Origin: Cycas panzhihuaensis
Taxonomy: Eukaryota > Cycadophyta
DNA: 64,000 nt
Reading direction: 5' to 3'
NCBI GenBank assembly: GCA_023213395.1
Contig: CM041465.1
Coordinates: 98,773,741-98,837,740 of the forward strand
The notes beneath the pieces are model-generated. The model made no database searches. It was not told the DNA's origin and was given only the letters and a program-made list of their open reading frames with translations. This document shows, in pieces, positions 23,219 through 35,083 of this stretch (position 1 is its first letter; every line of letters starts with the position of its first letter). The position numbers and the translations under genes are program-made.

Positions 23219-24373
23219 TCATAAGCGAAATTTGGATCTTCTGCAGTTTGATGTCAGAATCGCTTGGCTGACATCTATACTTCCCACTAAAATGTAAAGA
23301 TTTCCTTTCTTTAAGGCTTTCATAATAACCAAGGTGCCCTTTGACACCTTTAGGACTCCTTCATGACCTGTATGCTTATAACCACACGAATCTAGTTCAC
23401 CCAAGGAAATCAGATTCTTTTTCAAATTAAGTACATATCTAACCTCAGTTAATGTTCTCACTACCCCATCGAACATCTTAATCCTGATGCTATTGATGCC
23501 CACTGTCTTACAAGAAACTTCATTCCCCATAAGCACATCACCACCATCAAGAGGTTGGTATGATGAGAACCAATTCTTGTGTGGATACATGTGGTGCGAA
23601 GCACCTGAATTTAACAACCAGTCATGGTGGTAATGAGAAACATTATAAGTAACCAAGACATCATCATCCATACCTTGATTTGACTCCACCTGATTCGCCT
23701 CCTTGGCAAGATCTTTCTTTTTCTGGAACTCCTTCCTTTTGTAGCAATCCTTCTTAAGGTGACCGATCTTGTTACAATACTAACATCCGAGCTTACTCCT
23801 TTTGCTCTTTGACTTGGACCTCGACGTATCCCTGGAGTTTTGTCCTCTCTCAATCATTCTATCCCTTGCCATCATAGCTTCTAGTGTGGAGGTTTTAAGG
23901 CTAGACTTCCTCTGCACTTCTTCCATTAGCAAAGCACTCACAACAGAATCATAATCCAATATATCTGTAGTGATAAAACTAATTAAGGTGACAATATTAT
24001 TCCAGGATTCGGGTAATGAATATAACAAGGTAACAGCCTTGTCCTCATCCTCAATTTTAACATCAATACTAGTCAACTGACAAATAAGAGTATTGAAAAC
24101 ATTTAAATGGTCAACAATTTTTGTACCTTTCTTCATCTGTAACGAGTATAGTTGCCTCTTCAAGTAGATTCGATTCGTTACTGATTTGGTCATATACAAG
24201 CCTTCCAACTGGATCCATAATCCTGTTGTTGTCTCCTCCCCTGCGATGTTAAAAAAGACTCCATCTACTAAGCACAATCGTATTGTGCTAAGTGCCTTTT
24301 TGTCTAAGTCATCGCCTTCATCATCGTCCATCCTTGCGAGTTTCTTCGATTTACTTGCAAGGGCTTTGTACAA
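23219..24373 (-). pseudogene. Copia gag, zinc knuckle and protease (5.3-kb element)
   Basis: The Gag frame (23780-24373) includes LWIQLEGLYMTKSVTNRI, LYSLQMKKGTKIVDHLNVF and LLYSLPESW, all typical of copia Gag. It ends near a zinc knuckle CxYCNKIGHLKKDCYK at about 23740-23790, which has a stop inside. The protease frame (23219-23689) reads WLLNSGASHHMYP, where the family has D-S-G-A-S, so the catalytic aspartate is asparagine. The pre-integrase YVLNLKKNLISLGELD block follows. Confidence 0.88.
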
Positions 24374-24550
24374 ACCCTGATGTACAAGTACATCATGCGC
24401 TTTTAGCTTTCACAACTCGAAGTTGTTCTTGCCATTAAATTTCTCCACCTCGGACTTTGCACCTGCTAGTTTCGTCATTTAGTGTAAAAAAGCCGACACC
24501 AAAACCTTCACAAACTCGCTGTAAAAAAAAAGAGTGGCTGTAATACCACT

Positions 24551-25179
24551 TGTTGAAAATACAAGGTCTCAACCCTGTAACCGCCACCAAGATCTATTGC
24601 ATTCTTGCAACTAGTTATAGAAATTAAAACTTAAAATTACATGCAAGTTCTAAAATCAGAGATTATACAATAACATGAAAATAAAAGTCAAACATCGCAT
24701 ATGCACCCGATATAACGTGGTAAAACCTTAACATTGTACTAGAGAAACATCTACACAGGAAATGTATCGATCTTTATTGTTGTAGAATGAAAAAACAATA
24801 CATCTCAGTAGCAGAGTGCTCTCAGGAACAACAATCATCCTCTACCCTCATCACAGTACATTACATTACATACAATATAATAAGAAAAAGCCCTAAATCA
24901 GGCTACATGAGAGGGACATCCAATGCATGAATCTCAACTGTAGAATCTAGGGTATTTGTATCGAACGACCCTAATTCTCTTTACATTTTAATATGGTTTA
25001 TAGAGCTAATTTTTGAATTGAAATTTGTTGCCCCAAACCCCCTCTTCTGGGGTGTTCCATAACCACCCTTTGACCAAGGGGCTCACTTTGGAACTCCCTC
25101 AGAAAGATTAGGGGGGGAAACTATGCCGAAAACATGCCAAAATTTTAGCCTTAAAATATTGTTATTGCAATATCCAACA
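24551..25179 (-). repeat. 5' LTR of the 5.3-kb copia
   Basis: 629 bp. It starts TGTTGAAAATACAAGG, aligns with 19869-20512 along its length, ends AATATCCAACA and is followed by GTTTA. Confidence 0.9.
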
Positions 25180-25184
25180 GTTTA

Positions 25185-26340
25185 CTATCCATGGCTTGGC
25201 ATTTGATAGGAAAGTCATCTTATCATGTTATGTTCATTAACCTTTGACATTTAAAAATTTCTCGTTTATCTGGGTTCTAAACTTCCATTGTAAAGGGCTA
25301 CTTATTTTGCCTTATTTATCTAGGTTCTAAACTCTTGTTTGAATTCTCATCATTCAAAGGGCTACCTATTCCATCTCATCCATTTGGGATCTCTTACAAA
25401 TCTAAGTTAAAGTTTAACATCCAATGTTGCTACCTAACATTTAGTGAATAAGTATTTGCTCACATTAATCTTTATTATTTCTATGTTGGCATTTAACATT
25501 TGATGCTCTTTGTGACTTTTTCAATTTTGATGCACTCACATTCAAGTGATGTCCTATGGTAAAACGGTAAGGATAGAGTTTATTAGCTTTTTCAAAAATC
25601 TGAGTAATGTCACACAATAAAATGGCTAGCATGGAGTTTAATATCTCTTTCAAAAGTTTGAGAGAGATGCATGAAACCTATAAATCTTCAAAAACATCTC
25701 ACGATCTCTTATTTATAAAAGTCATAGACCTATAATTGAATTTACTTAGAGCTTGTATTTACTTGAACCCTACCATAGGTTTTCTTCTCATAAAGTTTTA
25801 TTTCTTTTGTGCCAGACATAGCTCACTGAAAATTTACTAACCATAGAGATAATATTAATTTTTTCCCTCTAAATTAGAATTTTGTACCCATAGAGATTTA
25901 AAACCCCCAAACCTACTATTAATTATTCTTGGACTATGCCTTAGCCACAAAATTCACTAAATTTATCCCACAAATTTATTATTATTATTTTTGTCTATAA
26001 TAAATTAATAAAACACCCATTTTAAATTATTAAAAGAATATTAAAAGCTCACTATAGATATACTAATAACCTTTACAAATTTGCACATAAAAGACACTTA
26101 ATTTTTTAATATTTTCACAATATACCTGCCTTTAAAAATTAACTCAATTTTACTAAATTCAAACTCTATTTACATCTTGCAAGTCCCTCTTCAAAACTAT
26201 CTCCTTGTAATTTGGCTTTGATATCCAATGTGAATAATTCAATCAAGATCGAAATACGAGAAAAATAAAAAATGTCAAGTAGAATTAGTCTCCCTTCATA
26301 AATGGATTTTATTCATTAAGAATACTTAATGCTCTGTATA
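25185..26340 (-). repeat. 1.9-kb dispersed repeat, copy B, second part
   Basis: Continues the alignment with 2990-4925 after the copia insertion, including the tandem GATGTC/CATGGAGTTTA units near 25530-25660 and the TTCATTAAGAATAC segment near 26310. Confidence 0.6.
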
Positions 26341-27899
26341 AGCCTACATATAATGGGATTGATAAAAGTTTATAACTAACTTGCAATTGCCCTAACACTT
26401 ACCATCATATTAAACGATAACCCTACAAGTCACCAAATATTCTAATGACTTACCACTAACCTACTAAGATCCCATAATGTAAATAATAATTCTAACATGT
26501 AGCTCAAAGGGATATGGGTTTTACTAAGGCCTTTGAGACAATAAAACCTAAACAACAACTACTTATTCAAAATGAATTGAATAAGACCAAGAATAATTAT
26601 TCAACAACTACTTAACAATAATACTAGCATGCGTAACTTAGATAGAATAAGAGAAAGAAGATAAATATTAGTAAGATCATCTCCTCCACTAACCAAGCCA
26701 TGCCTAATGGTGGTTTGAAAAAAGAAGCTAGATATCACCCTTAATATAAAACATAAGCATTAAGGCCCTATGAATGGGAAAATGTTTTTAGTCTAGCTAA
26801 TTGTGAATCCCTTTGTCAATCTAAATGACATAAATAGAGGAGAATATTAGTCATCTTATACCTCACAATAGTTAGTTAGGGTGGATCAAACTAGTTGTTT
26901 AGTAAACAAGGGATAAGTTACCCCCATTGTAGCCACTACTTCAAAATCCAACCAAGCTAAATCATCTAAGTAAGTTGCAATTATTTCTTGATCTTATTAT
27001 GTGGTCTCACTATTAACTCAGTAGTCAACTTAACTATTGATTAGAGACCTAAAATAGATACGAAAAATAATAATGAATAAGATGGTTGAAGAATGTCTTG
27101 ATGTATAGTGCCTAATGGCTAATATCAATGAACTATTCTTGCTTCACACAAGCATTATTACTATAACTACTGACCCTAAGGATATTCACATTTAGTGCCA
27201 AATGCTATTAAAATCTAGTTGTATTAAGGCCCTAACAATTGGAAGTTGAGCAATCAATGGACACCACTAATCCTTTCATATTTTAGATGTCTCCCAATCC
27301 AATTACCATGATTAAGAAAGATAGTATCACCTTGATAAAGAGAGATAAAATGCAATAGATTTTAAGCCTTAAATCTTGAGCCAAGAATTTAAATAGTCAA
27401 GAAATATAATTGTCTATAGTTAGTTTTGTAGGATATTGATAAAATTTCTCCCACATGTAAGTATCATGACCTGTAAGAATTAAAGGTTTTTACTCGAATA
27501 GGATCAAACATTGGAAAGCAGGAACATTTTCTTATCATTATAGGATATGGATATGATATTCTTTTAAAATCACCTAATAATTTTATAAAGAAGTTTTTAG
27601 ATTAAGCATTAGGAAGGCATATGTCCTCTTCAAATGTATAGCTCTTATCATACATCAAATGATTCCTTATTAGAGATCTTGATGTGCCTTTTGTATATTT
27701 TATTACTCCAAACCAACGAAGCATTTAGGGCATATTTTTCATGATTGGGTAATTATTATGATATGCTCTCAAACGTTAGATTAAATAATAAGAATATTTT
27801 ATAAATTACCCTCAAATTAAGCACTTGATAAAAGTTACATCATTTGCCAATTTTTCTTATAAATGAATGGCAAAATGATTTTCATAAGCATTTCTCTCT
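26341..27899. other. AT-rich spacer without recognisable genes
   Basis: Nothing codable, no RNA gene and no clear repeat boundary could be seen on either strand. Confidence 0.45.
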
Positions 27900-28690
27900 A
27901 ATACACGCGCGCGGGCGCACACACACACACACATAATGAATATTCACAAACCAATTATATTTTAAAACAAATTATGTAAGTTATTTTTTACTTTACATCG
28001 AATAACGCAATACACTAATATTCTAATCAAGTGTTTCTATGTATTTTTTTATATTTTTTAATGCAAATCAAATATACATTCTAAATTATTTTTAAATCTT
28101 AGCATACCAGACATATATGGCAAATTAAACTCCTCCATATTATTTTTTAATGCACTACATGTAAAAGACTAGGTGAGTAGATCTAATTGACTAATGGGCT
28201 CTTTAACCTCTTGTATTGCATTTAAATTTATAATTTAATGATATCTACTTTTACCTTAAAAGAAAAAAAAAAGCTCATTCATATTTAAAAACAATTTCAT
28301 TACATTATTATTAGTCTTATCAAATAACTACTTCTAAAACATCATCTTATGTACTATCTTAAAAAATCAACTATAGAGTATCAAAATATATTAAGATATT
28401 AAAAAACTATTATAAAAGAAAAAGGGTATAAGATATTTTGAAAGTTAAATTGTTGCAAAATCCTAAAACTTCAATGCTTATTTATAGGTGCTTTACTATA
28501 TAAAGATACATCAAATGAGATTAACATTAGTGCCATTAACAGACATTGTTGAGGAGTCTAGACTCAAGGCCAAGGTCAAAAGTAAATTGAAAAATTATGC
28601 AAGGTCATGAGTAAATTGGAAAATTATACAAAATAATAATGCATTATGCATTACATGTAACAATAATACAATTGCACATTACATGTATAG
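27900..28690 (+). repeat. Direct duplication, copy 1
   Basis: Begins with a CG/CA microsatellite (27904-27934), followed by ATAATGAATATTCACAAA. The later blocks CACTAATATTCTAAT, CTAAATTATTTTTAAATCTTA, ATATATTAAGATAT and GAGATTAACATTAG recur in the same order in 28810-29820. Confidence 0.8.
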
Positions 28691-28807
28691 TTTATATATA
28701 TAATATTATATCGATTACACTTTATAATGCAACATGCACCTAATTGATAATCTATATTTCTATAACAAATATATGTTGCCATACTTTCACTCATGTTGTG
28801 GTAAGTA

Positions 28808-28809
<2 letters not shown>

Positions 28810-28855
<46 letters not shown>

Positions 28856-29820
28856 ATGAATATTCACAAATCAATTATACCTATAAACAAATTCCTTAAG
28901 GGCTTCTCCTCCTATAGACCTAGTAGTAAACTCTAGAAGAAAAGTATGCCATTTTAGAGCATGATTAGTATTTCAATTGAAAATTAGCCATACTCTACAT
29001 GATCCTTAAGTTTGTCCACTACATGTTGGATACACTATATTTACATTTTATCTTTACCCACTAATAATATGGTTTTCTCATTACATTTATTTGTTTTGTT
29101 GGATTGGTTTTATAATTATAAGTTTAAGCTTACTTTTATTGCTATCTCTTCAGTTCATTCTTATTATCAAGAAGTTATTACCCTCTAACTTTCTAAGTAA
29201 GTGCATTTTTATACTTTTATTTTTTAATGAAATAAACAAATAAATTTTACATGCTATTATTTTTTATTCTACACCTAACAATTTATTACACTAATATTCT
29301 AATTAAGTGTATTTATGTATTTTTCATTACTTTTTAATACAAATCAAGCATACATCCTAAATTATTTTTAAATCTTAACATACAGGGCATATATGGCAAG
29401 TTAAACCCCTTCACATTAAGTCTTATTAAATAACTACTTCTAAAATATCATCTTATGTACTATCTCAAAGGAGCAACTCTAGAAGATCAAAATATATTAA
29501 GATATCAAAAAACTATTATAAAGAAAAAAAACATATAAGATATTTTGAAAGTTAAATTGTTACAAAATCGTAAAACTTGCATGCTTATTTATAGGTGCTT
29601 TATTATACAAATACATAAAATGAGATTAACATTAGCACCCTTAATGGACTTCATTGAGGAGTTTAGATTGAAGGCCAAGATCAGGAGTAAATTGAAAAAT
29701 CATACAAGGTCGAGAGTAAATTAAAAAACTACAAAAAAAAAGAAAAAAAGAAGCATATTATATATTACACGCAACAACAATATACTTATGCATTACACAT
29801 ATAGCTTATATATATAATGA
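28810..29820 (+). repeat. Direct duplication, copy 2
   Basis: Starts with a pure (AC)n tract (about 28810-28847), then ATAATGAATATTCACAAA as in copy 1, and contains an extra ~300-bp block near 28900-29260. It ends with a TATATATAATG-type segment that also ends copy 1. Confidence 0.8.
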
Positions 29821-32030
29821 GACATGGGATGATTGAAAGGAACCTAATGAGACAATAAGCCATTATAAGGAGTGGCCAACTAATAGATGTTGTTAAGAAT
29901 GAATTGAGGCATGGACTTGAAACACCCAATACTTAATGATACCATGCAAAGAAAGGAGCATGCATAGATGCTTAAATTCTTAAAAACGCTACAAGAGGTG
30001 TTCAAAGCAAAGAAGAGGTAGAGTAGAATAAAATTAACAACAATCATAGAGTGTAACAAGCCTAACCTTGCTATCTCTCTAACATATAAAACTAGAGCAA
30101 GATAATCAAAATTGGATGGAGGTGGATGGAGTGGATGATGGGTGTGTAGAGCATCAAAAAGGAACCAAAGGACACTAAAGTGAACCCTAAGAGAATTATA
30201 TTAATCAACATATTATTATAATGAGTAGGTGGGGTGTATAAAAAAATTATCTCTATTATTATATTATCTTGCTACTAAACTAACTAATTCTATATTTTCA
30301 CTATTATTAAATACTTATAACCTTAACGTCCTTAATCTTTAACCTCCTAATATATTAACCGTTTAATATGTGGGGAAGGTAAATCAAGAATGATCTAGAA
30401 GAGAATAGACGTTTGCAATCACAAGTACACCTATCGAGGGGGTGTTGGTGGAGGTGTGGTCCCTATTAATGCTTCCAAACTATTAAGTCTACCCTAGTTA
30501 TGTAAGTATTTAATTTTAATCCAACTTTTAGGGATTCACTTATGGAGACTCATACTATGTAAAATAAATTGAAATTATAGAAAGAGTGCAATTGGGATTG
30601 TTTATTTTCTCCCTTAACTAATTTAGTAAGTGAATGTAATACATTTATTCTATTTGCCCCATGGTGAACTATACCAAACCATTTAGGTGATCAAAACATG
30701 GACTCTAACACCTGTGAATTACAACTTGAAAAGAAAAGGCTAGTTAGTAATTTTACAAAATGTCATTTCATAAAATTTAAGAATATACATAATCACATTA
30801 TGTAATTGACTGATTTAAAAAGTGGTTGAGAAGGACTATTTAGCTCATACTTGCGTAAATATATGCCCCCTTCTTAACATTAGAAGAGAGGTTACGCCAT
30901 GGAAGCTCCAAAATATGGTTCTTATGTTCTTGAAAAAATTTTAATAAATCTTTCTCCATCAGATGAGAACACTACCTCTCCCTTACCTAAATATATGCCC
31001 CTTCTTTAACATTGAAATAGATGCTGCTCAATAGAAGCTCTAAAATATAAGTTTTGTGTTCTTGAACAACTTTTCTAAAAAAATGAGGCAAATCATTAAT
31101 AACATGTAGCACCTACAAAGTTTAATAATTGAAGCAAATAATAAATGGTAAACATTGAACAATTACATACTTAAAAGGCTAATGATCTAGAGGATGCTAT
31201 ACATGGTAATCATACTCTACCAATCACTTACATTAACCTACATCATGTGCAATGATGTCACATGCATCATAAATTTCCTAGGCCATATAATAATGTCTCA
31301 AATAAGGACAACAATGGGATCCATTGAACATTGTATGTAATCAAACATTAATCTAATGGCATAATGTAGGCAAATGCATCATCCATTATAGGCGGGGTCA
31401 TTATTCACTAGTACATTCATGTAAACGATGTCTAGGACGAACATACGCCTATTCATTTGGCATCCTATATGATAGTAAATGGCCATAATATCTTTGAGTT
31501 AGACTACTATTTATTTATTTATAATAATAATGCAATTATGGTGTTCTTAAATGCTTCTTACAAAACAACAACTTGTAAGGCATAAATAGCAATGAAGACA
31601 AACATAATGACAACTGTACTAATTTAGGGCAACAACCAAACTCCTTTATATTAAGATAAACACTCCATATCTTAATTACTTTATTGATGAGAAATTACAA
31701 ATTCTTCGAAGAAGTGAACACCGGCCAAAAAAAAAAAAAAAAAAAAGAAAACTTATTAATTCTACGTTAAAATTGTATTCTCTCTCTAAACGACATCGCT
31801 TATTAATTTTGCTAAACGAAGAATCGTCCTCATCATCATTATTGCTGCTTTGTAAAAGCTAAATAGTACAATGAAGAGACCGCCCTTTGGAATGCGACGT
31901 ACACCCAATCGACAGTCTGTATTTCTATGCGGTGATACTTTTACTCCTGTCGTGGCAAGTAATTAAACATGTAGACATCTATGTATCTGTTATATATATA
32001 TATATATCTATATATATATAAATGAGAGGA
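29821..32030. other. AT-rich spacer downstream of PAL
   Basis: No gene recognised. It holds a run of 20 A at about 31727-31746, possibly the tail of a lost retroposed sequence, and a TA tract at about 31991-32021. A polyadenylation signal for PAL is not obvious close to its stop; an AATAAA on the minus strand occurs only near 31680. Confidence 0.4.
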
Positions 32031-32267
32031 ATAATCATCCTACCAACGACAATAATGGCATAAGGTTCTTCTGTGGCTCCCAAGGATTGGATTAAAGTAT
32101 TGGTTAGGCCACCGGGGAAAAGATCTAACCTGCCTGCAGAGTTTGTGTTAAACAGTCAGGCCTCTTGCATAAACATATTGTGTGGTATGATAAATAAATA
32201 TCTATTGCAAGCTTCCCAAGAGCACACTGTAATTTCCTGTGCCACTTACCTATTTCCACCCATGAAG

Positions 32268-34589
32268 TTAAACGATAGACAAAAGCCAGTAGCCCTTTCC
32301 TCCCTTGATTTGAGGACTTCCAATCTGGTGGAACCAGCTCCATCCGCACGGATTATTAGTCTTGTTGGCTCCAGTTGCCTTCTTATCCACAAATGGACCG
32401 GGTGATTCATTCCAGCCATCCAAGCACTCCATTAAAGAGGCATCCAGCTTTCCTCGTGAAATGGCCACGAAAACCTTTTCAATGTCTTCACCGGGGGTTC
32501 CTCCTCTGGGTCCACACAGCAGACTCGTCCCCACCTCTCCTCGAACGAATTTGTACAATGGATATGTTCTACAATCTTGTATTCTGTTGGCGGCTGTGAA
32601 ATCTGCCCTGTCAAATTTGGCACGCACGGTAGACGACTCGGCAGCTATTCTCATCCTCAATTCTTCTTCAAACACAGGTATTCTGCTAAATAGAGAATAT
32701 TGCTGGTCGGTCTGATTAGATTCCACAGCCGACTTCAATGCTTGCTCAACCAGCACTTGTCTCAGCTGCAATATGAGCGCAGAAGAAGGGGCGGCTGGAT
32801 CTTCGATGTAACTGAAAACGTGCTGCTGATCCACAACCTGCAGAAGCTCCTTCTCGCAGAATCTGGATGGCAGGAGAAATCCATCCGTGGTCGTGTATAA
32901 CGTCTTCCTGGCTGCCTGACAGACGATTTGTTTAACGCTGCCTTGAAAGTTTTCTTCCAGATGACGGAGATCCACCGCCTGGCAGAGCGCAATCAAATAG
33001 GTGGAAACCATGAGTTTCAGAATTTCTATGGCCTCCGCAGTCTTTCTAGCTGATACCAATCCCAACGAATTAACATCTTGGTTGTGTTGCTCCGCACTCT
33101 GAACGTGACTCGTCACAGGATTTGCCAGAAACTGCATCTCAGAAGTGTAGGACGCCATGGCAATCTCGGCACCCTTGAGTCCATAATCCAGACTTGGATT
33201 AACCCCTCCCGAGAGATTAGAAGGCAAACCGTTGTTGTAGTAATCGTTGACCAGCTCCGAGAACTGAGCGAACATAAGCTTGGCAATGGCGGCAAGAGCC
33301 AGGCGTACATTGTCCATCGATACGCCGATTGGCGTGCCCTGGAAATTGCCTCCGTGCAGAGCCTTGTCTCTGGAAACGTCAATCAGCGGATTGTCGTTCA
33401 CAGAATTGATCTCTCTCTGAATTGCATGGGTTGCCATCCGAATGACCTCCACCTGAGGGCCCAACCACTGCGGTGAAGTCCTCAGCGCGTATCGATCCTG
33501 CTTGGGTTTCTTCAACGGATCCATCTCGTGCAGCATAGCTGCAGATTTCACGTACGAACTTCCATCCAGAAGCCATTCCATCACTGCAGCCGCTTCCATC
33601 TGGCCGGGGTGATGCTTAAGCCTGTGGGTGAGAGGATCTGTAAACTCCGGCTTCCCCTGCATCACCTCGCAAAATAAAGCAGAAGCAATCTCTGCAAACA
33701 CTGCCAAAACGTTGGCATCGTAGCATACGGTGCAGGCCAATGCGGCCCCAACCGCGGTTCCATTAACCAGAGCCAAACCTTCTTTGGGGAAAAGCTCAAA
33801 AGGCTCGGGAATACCTGCCATCGCTAGGGCCTCCTCAGCAGACATCTCTTTGCCGTCTTCTCCAACGGCAATGGAGTTGGTCCTGCCGGTGAGCAACCCG
33901 GCAATGTAAGACAGAGGAACCAGATCGCCAGAAGCCGTTATGGTGCCCCGCAGAGGCAATTTGGGAGTTATACCCGAATTCATAAGCTTCTGCATACCCT
34001 CGAGGATTTCCCACCTGATCCCCGAGTAGCCCTGCATTAGCGTATTGATCCGCACCAGCATAGCACCTCTCACGGTAGACGACGGAAGACAATTATCGGA
34101 ATCCGAAGACCCTTTCCCAATCACGCCAGCATTCAGGAAACGGATCAACTCTTTCTGCAGCTCCACCGCTTGATTCGTTCTGCGATGCGAAGTCGCCCCG
34201 AATCCGGTCGTAACGCCGTATGTATCAGTCCCCTTGGTAATATTATTGATAACCCAGTCAGAACTGGCATCTACTCTCTTTTTCGCAGTGCCAGCATCCA
34301 GCGCGACGTTAACCTCCCGTCTACAAGCCACTGCAGTAACCTGAGCTACGGTTAGATCTGATCCTCTGAGAGACACACGATCGAGCTCATGAAATTCTTG
34401 GATCATGCATTTCACCTCTTTCAGATGGCTCCCTCTCAAAGCATCTGCAGCCTTGGACCAATTCAGAGGGTCGTTATAGTCCTCCACGACCCGACGGTCG
34501 TCTGTTATGCAAACCGCCGCCACACCATTCATCTGCATGGATCCAGTCTCGCCTGCAGCAATAACGGTCCCCTCCATCCCCATCGTCAT
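32268..34589 (-). CDS. PAL: Phenylalanine ammonia-lyase, intronless, with C-terminal extension
   Basis: PAL deaminates L-phenylalanine to trans-cinnamate, the entry step of phenylpropanoid metabolism (lignin, flavonoids), as a cytosolic tetramer. The 773-residue frame is uninterrupted. The triad Ala219-Ser220-Gly221 in [12 protein letters not shown] forms the MIO electrophile. Tyr124 lies in TYGVTTGFG, Asn276 in LVNGTAVG, and Tyr367 and Arg370 in DRYALR; an [11 protein letters not shown] block starts at 500. Phe151-Leu152 in RFLNAG is the phenylalanine-type selectivity pair. The first in-frame ATG is at 34589; the frame is open to a GTG at 34622 but has no upstream ATG. The angiosperm intron site (near 392-400) is uninterrupted. 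Homologues end around GWN-x-x-P, here residue ~733, so ~40 further residues follow before TAA. GC content is much higher than in the flanks. Confidence 0.97.
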   Translation of the reverse strand: MTMGMEGTVIAAGETGSMQMNGVAAVCITDDRRVVEDYNDPLNWSKAADALRGSHLKEVKCMIQEFHELDRVSLRGSDLTVAQVTAVACRREVNVALDAGTAKKRVDASSDWVINNITKGTDTYGVTTGFGATSHRRTNQAVELQKELIRFLNAGVIGKGSSDSDNCLPSSTVRGAMLVRINTLMQGYSGIRWEILEGMQKLMNSGITPKLPLRGTITASGDLVPLSYIAGLLTGRTNSIAVGEDGKEMSAEEALAMAGIPEPFELFPKEGLALVNGTAVGAALACTVCYDANVLAVFAEIASALFCEVMQGKPEFTDPLTHRLKHHPGQMEAAAVMEWLLDGSSYVKSAAMLHEMDPLKKPKQDRYALRTSPQWLGPQVEVIRMATHAIQREINSVNDNPLIDVSRDKALHGGNFQGTPIGVSMDNVRLALAAIAKLMFAQFSELVNDYYNNGLPSNLSGGVNPSLDYGLKGAEIAMASYTSEMQFLANPVTSHVQSAEQHNQDVNSLGLVSARKTAEAIEILKLMVSTYLIALCQAVDLRHLEENFQGSVKQIVCQAARKTLYTTTDGFLLPSRFCEKELLQVVDQQHVFSYIEDPAAPSSALILQLRQVLVEQALKSAVESNQTDQQYSLFSRIPVFEEELRMRIAAESSTVRAKFDRADFTAANRIQDCRTYPLYKFVRGEVGTSLLCGPRGGTPGEDIEKVFVAISRGKLDASLMECLDGWNESPGPFVDKKATGANKTNNPCGWSWFHQIGSPQIKGGKGYWLLSIV

Positions 34590-34674
34590 GGCAGCTTGCT
34601 TCGCAAACCCGAACTGCACCACAGATAGAGGAATTTCAAGGCTTCACACGCAGGCCGAGAATCCTGTCCCGCTA

Positions 34675-34682
34675 ATTTTATA
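34675..34682 (-). promoter_or_regulatory. TATA box of PAL
   Basis: TATAAAAT on the minus strand, about 86 bp upstream of the ATG at 34589. Initiation about 30 bp downstream would give a leader of roughly 55 nt without upstream ATGs. Confidence 0.7.
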
Positions 34683-34756
34683 GCGAAATCAATAAGACGT
34701 ACAACAGTCGCGACAGCGCATTCATTAAATACGCTACGGAATTAGTTTAGAACGCA

Positions 34757-34766
34757 GGTGGTTGGG
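34757..34766 (-). promoter_or_regulatory. AC-element-like site, proximal
   Basis: Reads CCCAACCACC on the minus strand, ~75 bp upstream of the TATA box. AC (PAL-box) elements such as ACCAACC bind R2R3-MYB factors in phenylpropanoid promoters. This is a near match, not an exact one. Two nearby CCACGTTT-type ACGT cores are also present (34775-34795). Confidence 0.4.
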
Positions 34767-35076
34767 CGGGTGGAAACGTGGGTGATTAAACGTGGATTTC
34801 TTAGTTACCGTTCCTTTCTCGACCTCTCTGCAGGGCATTCGCTTTCGGTGTTAGGGATTCTCATCTGTTTGCATGCGCGGGCGAATTAATAATGCATGAC
34901 ATATCGCTGTAAAGCTGTTCTGCCGACCCAGCTCCAACTTGCTTACATACAGAGGCTTGATTCATTACGACCGGACGGGGAAGAAATAAAACAAGGGGGA
35001 CCGTTGTTTATGAGTTCGGCTCTGTGGGAGCCAACTGAGTTGAATATTTAGCTCGGGGATTCCATTATTATGGTTC

Positions 35077-35083
35077 ACCTACC
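35077..35083 (+). promoter_or_regulatory. AC-I-type element, distal
   Basis: Exact ACCTACC (within CACCTACCCC) about 490 bp upstream of the PAL start, in reverse orientation to the gene. The motif is known from PAL and 4CL promoters; function here is inferred from position. Confidence 0.4.

Larger units (their letters stand above)
19869..25179 (-). mobile_element. Full-length Ty1/copia retrotransposon (defective)
   Basis: 5,311 bp with LTRs 19869-20512 (3') and 24551-25179 (5'), both TGTTGA...CCAACA, flanked by a perfect GTTTA duplication (19864-19868, 25180-25184). On the minus strand a primer-binding site AGTGGTATTACAGCC lies next to the 5' LTR (a changed version of TGGTATCAGAGC). A polypurine tract AAGGTGGAGAT precedes the 3' LTR. 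Gag, protease, integrase, RT and RNase H follow in copia order (integrase before RT). Long open blocks remain, making this younger than the surrounding copia, but it carries frameshifts, stops and a lost protease aspartate. Confidence 0.93.

Noticed and set aside
28651-28848. 65-codon frame starting with a Cys-Val run
   Set aside because: Product of the AC microsatellite.
27900-29820. CRISPR-like or tandem array
   Set aside because: Only two long copies with sequence between them, in a plant nuclear context.
32073-32405. Plus-strand 110-codon frame and many other frames opposite PAL (for example 33078-33476)
   Set aside because: They are antisense shadows of the high-GC PAL coding sequence and match no family.
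34590-34622. Longer PAL start at GTG (34622) giving 784 residues
   Set aside because: Plant nuclear genes start at ATG. The first in-frame ATG is at 34589, with a good context and suitable distance to the TATA box.
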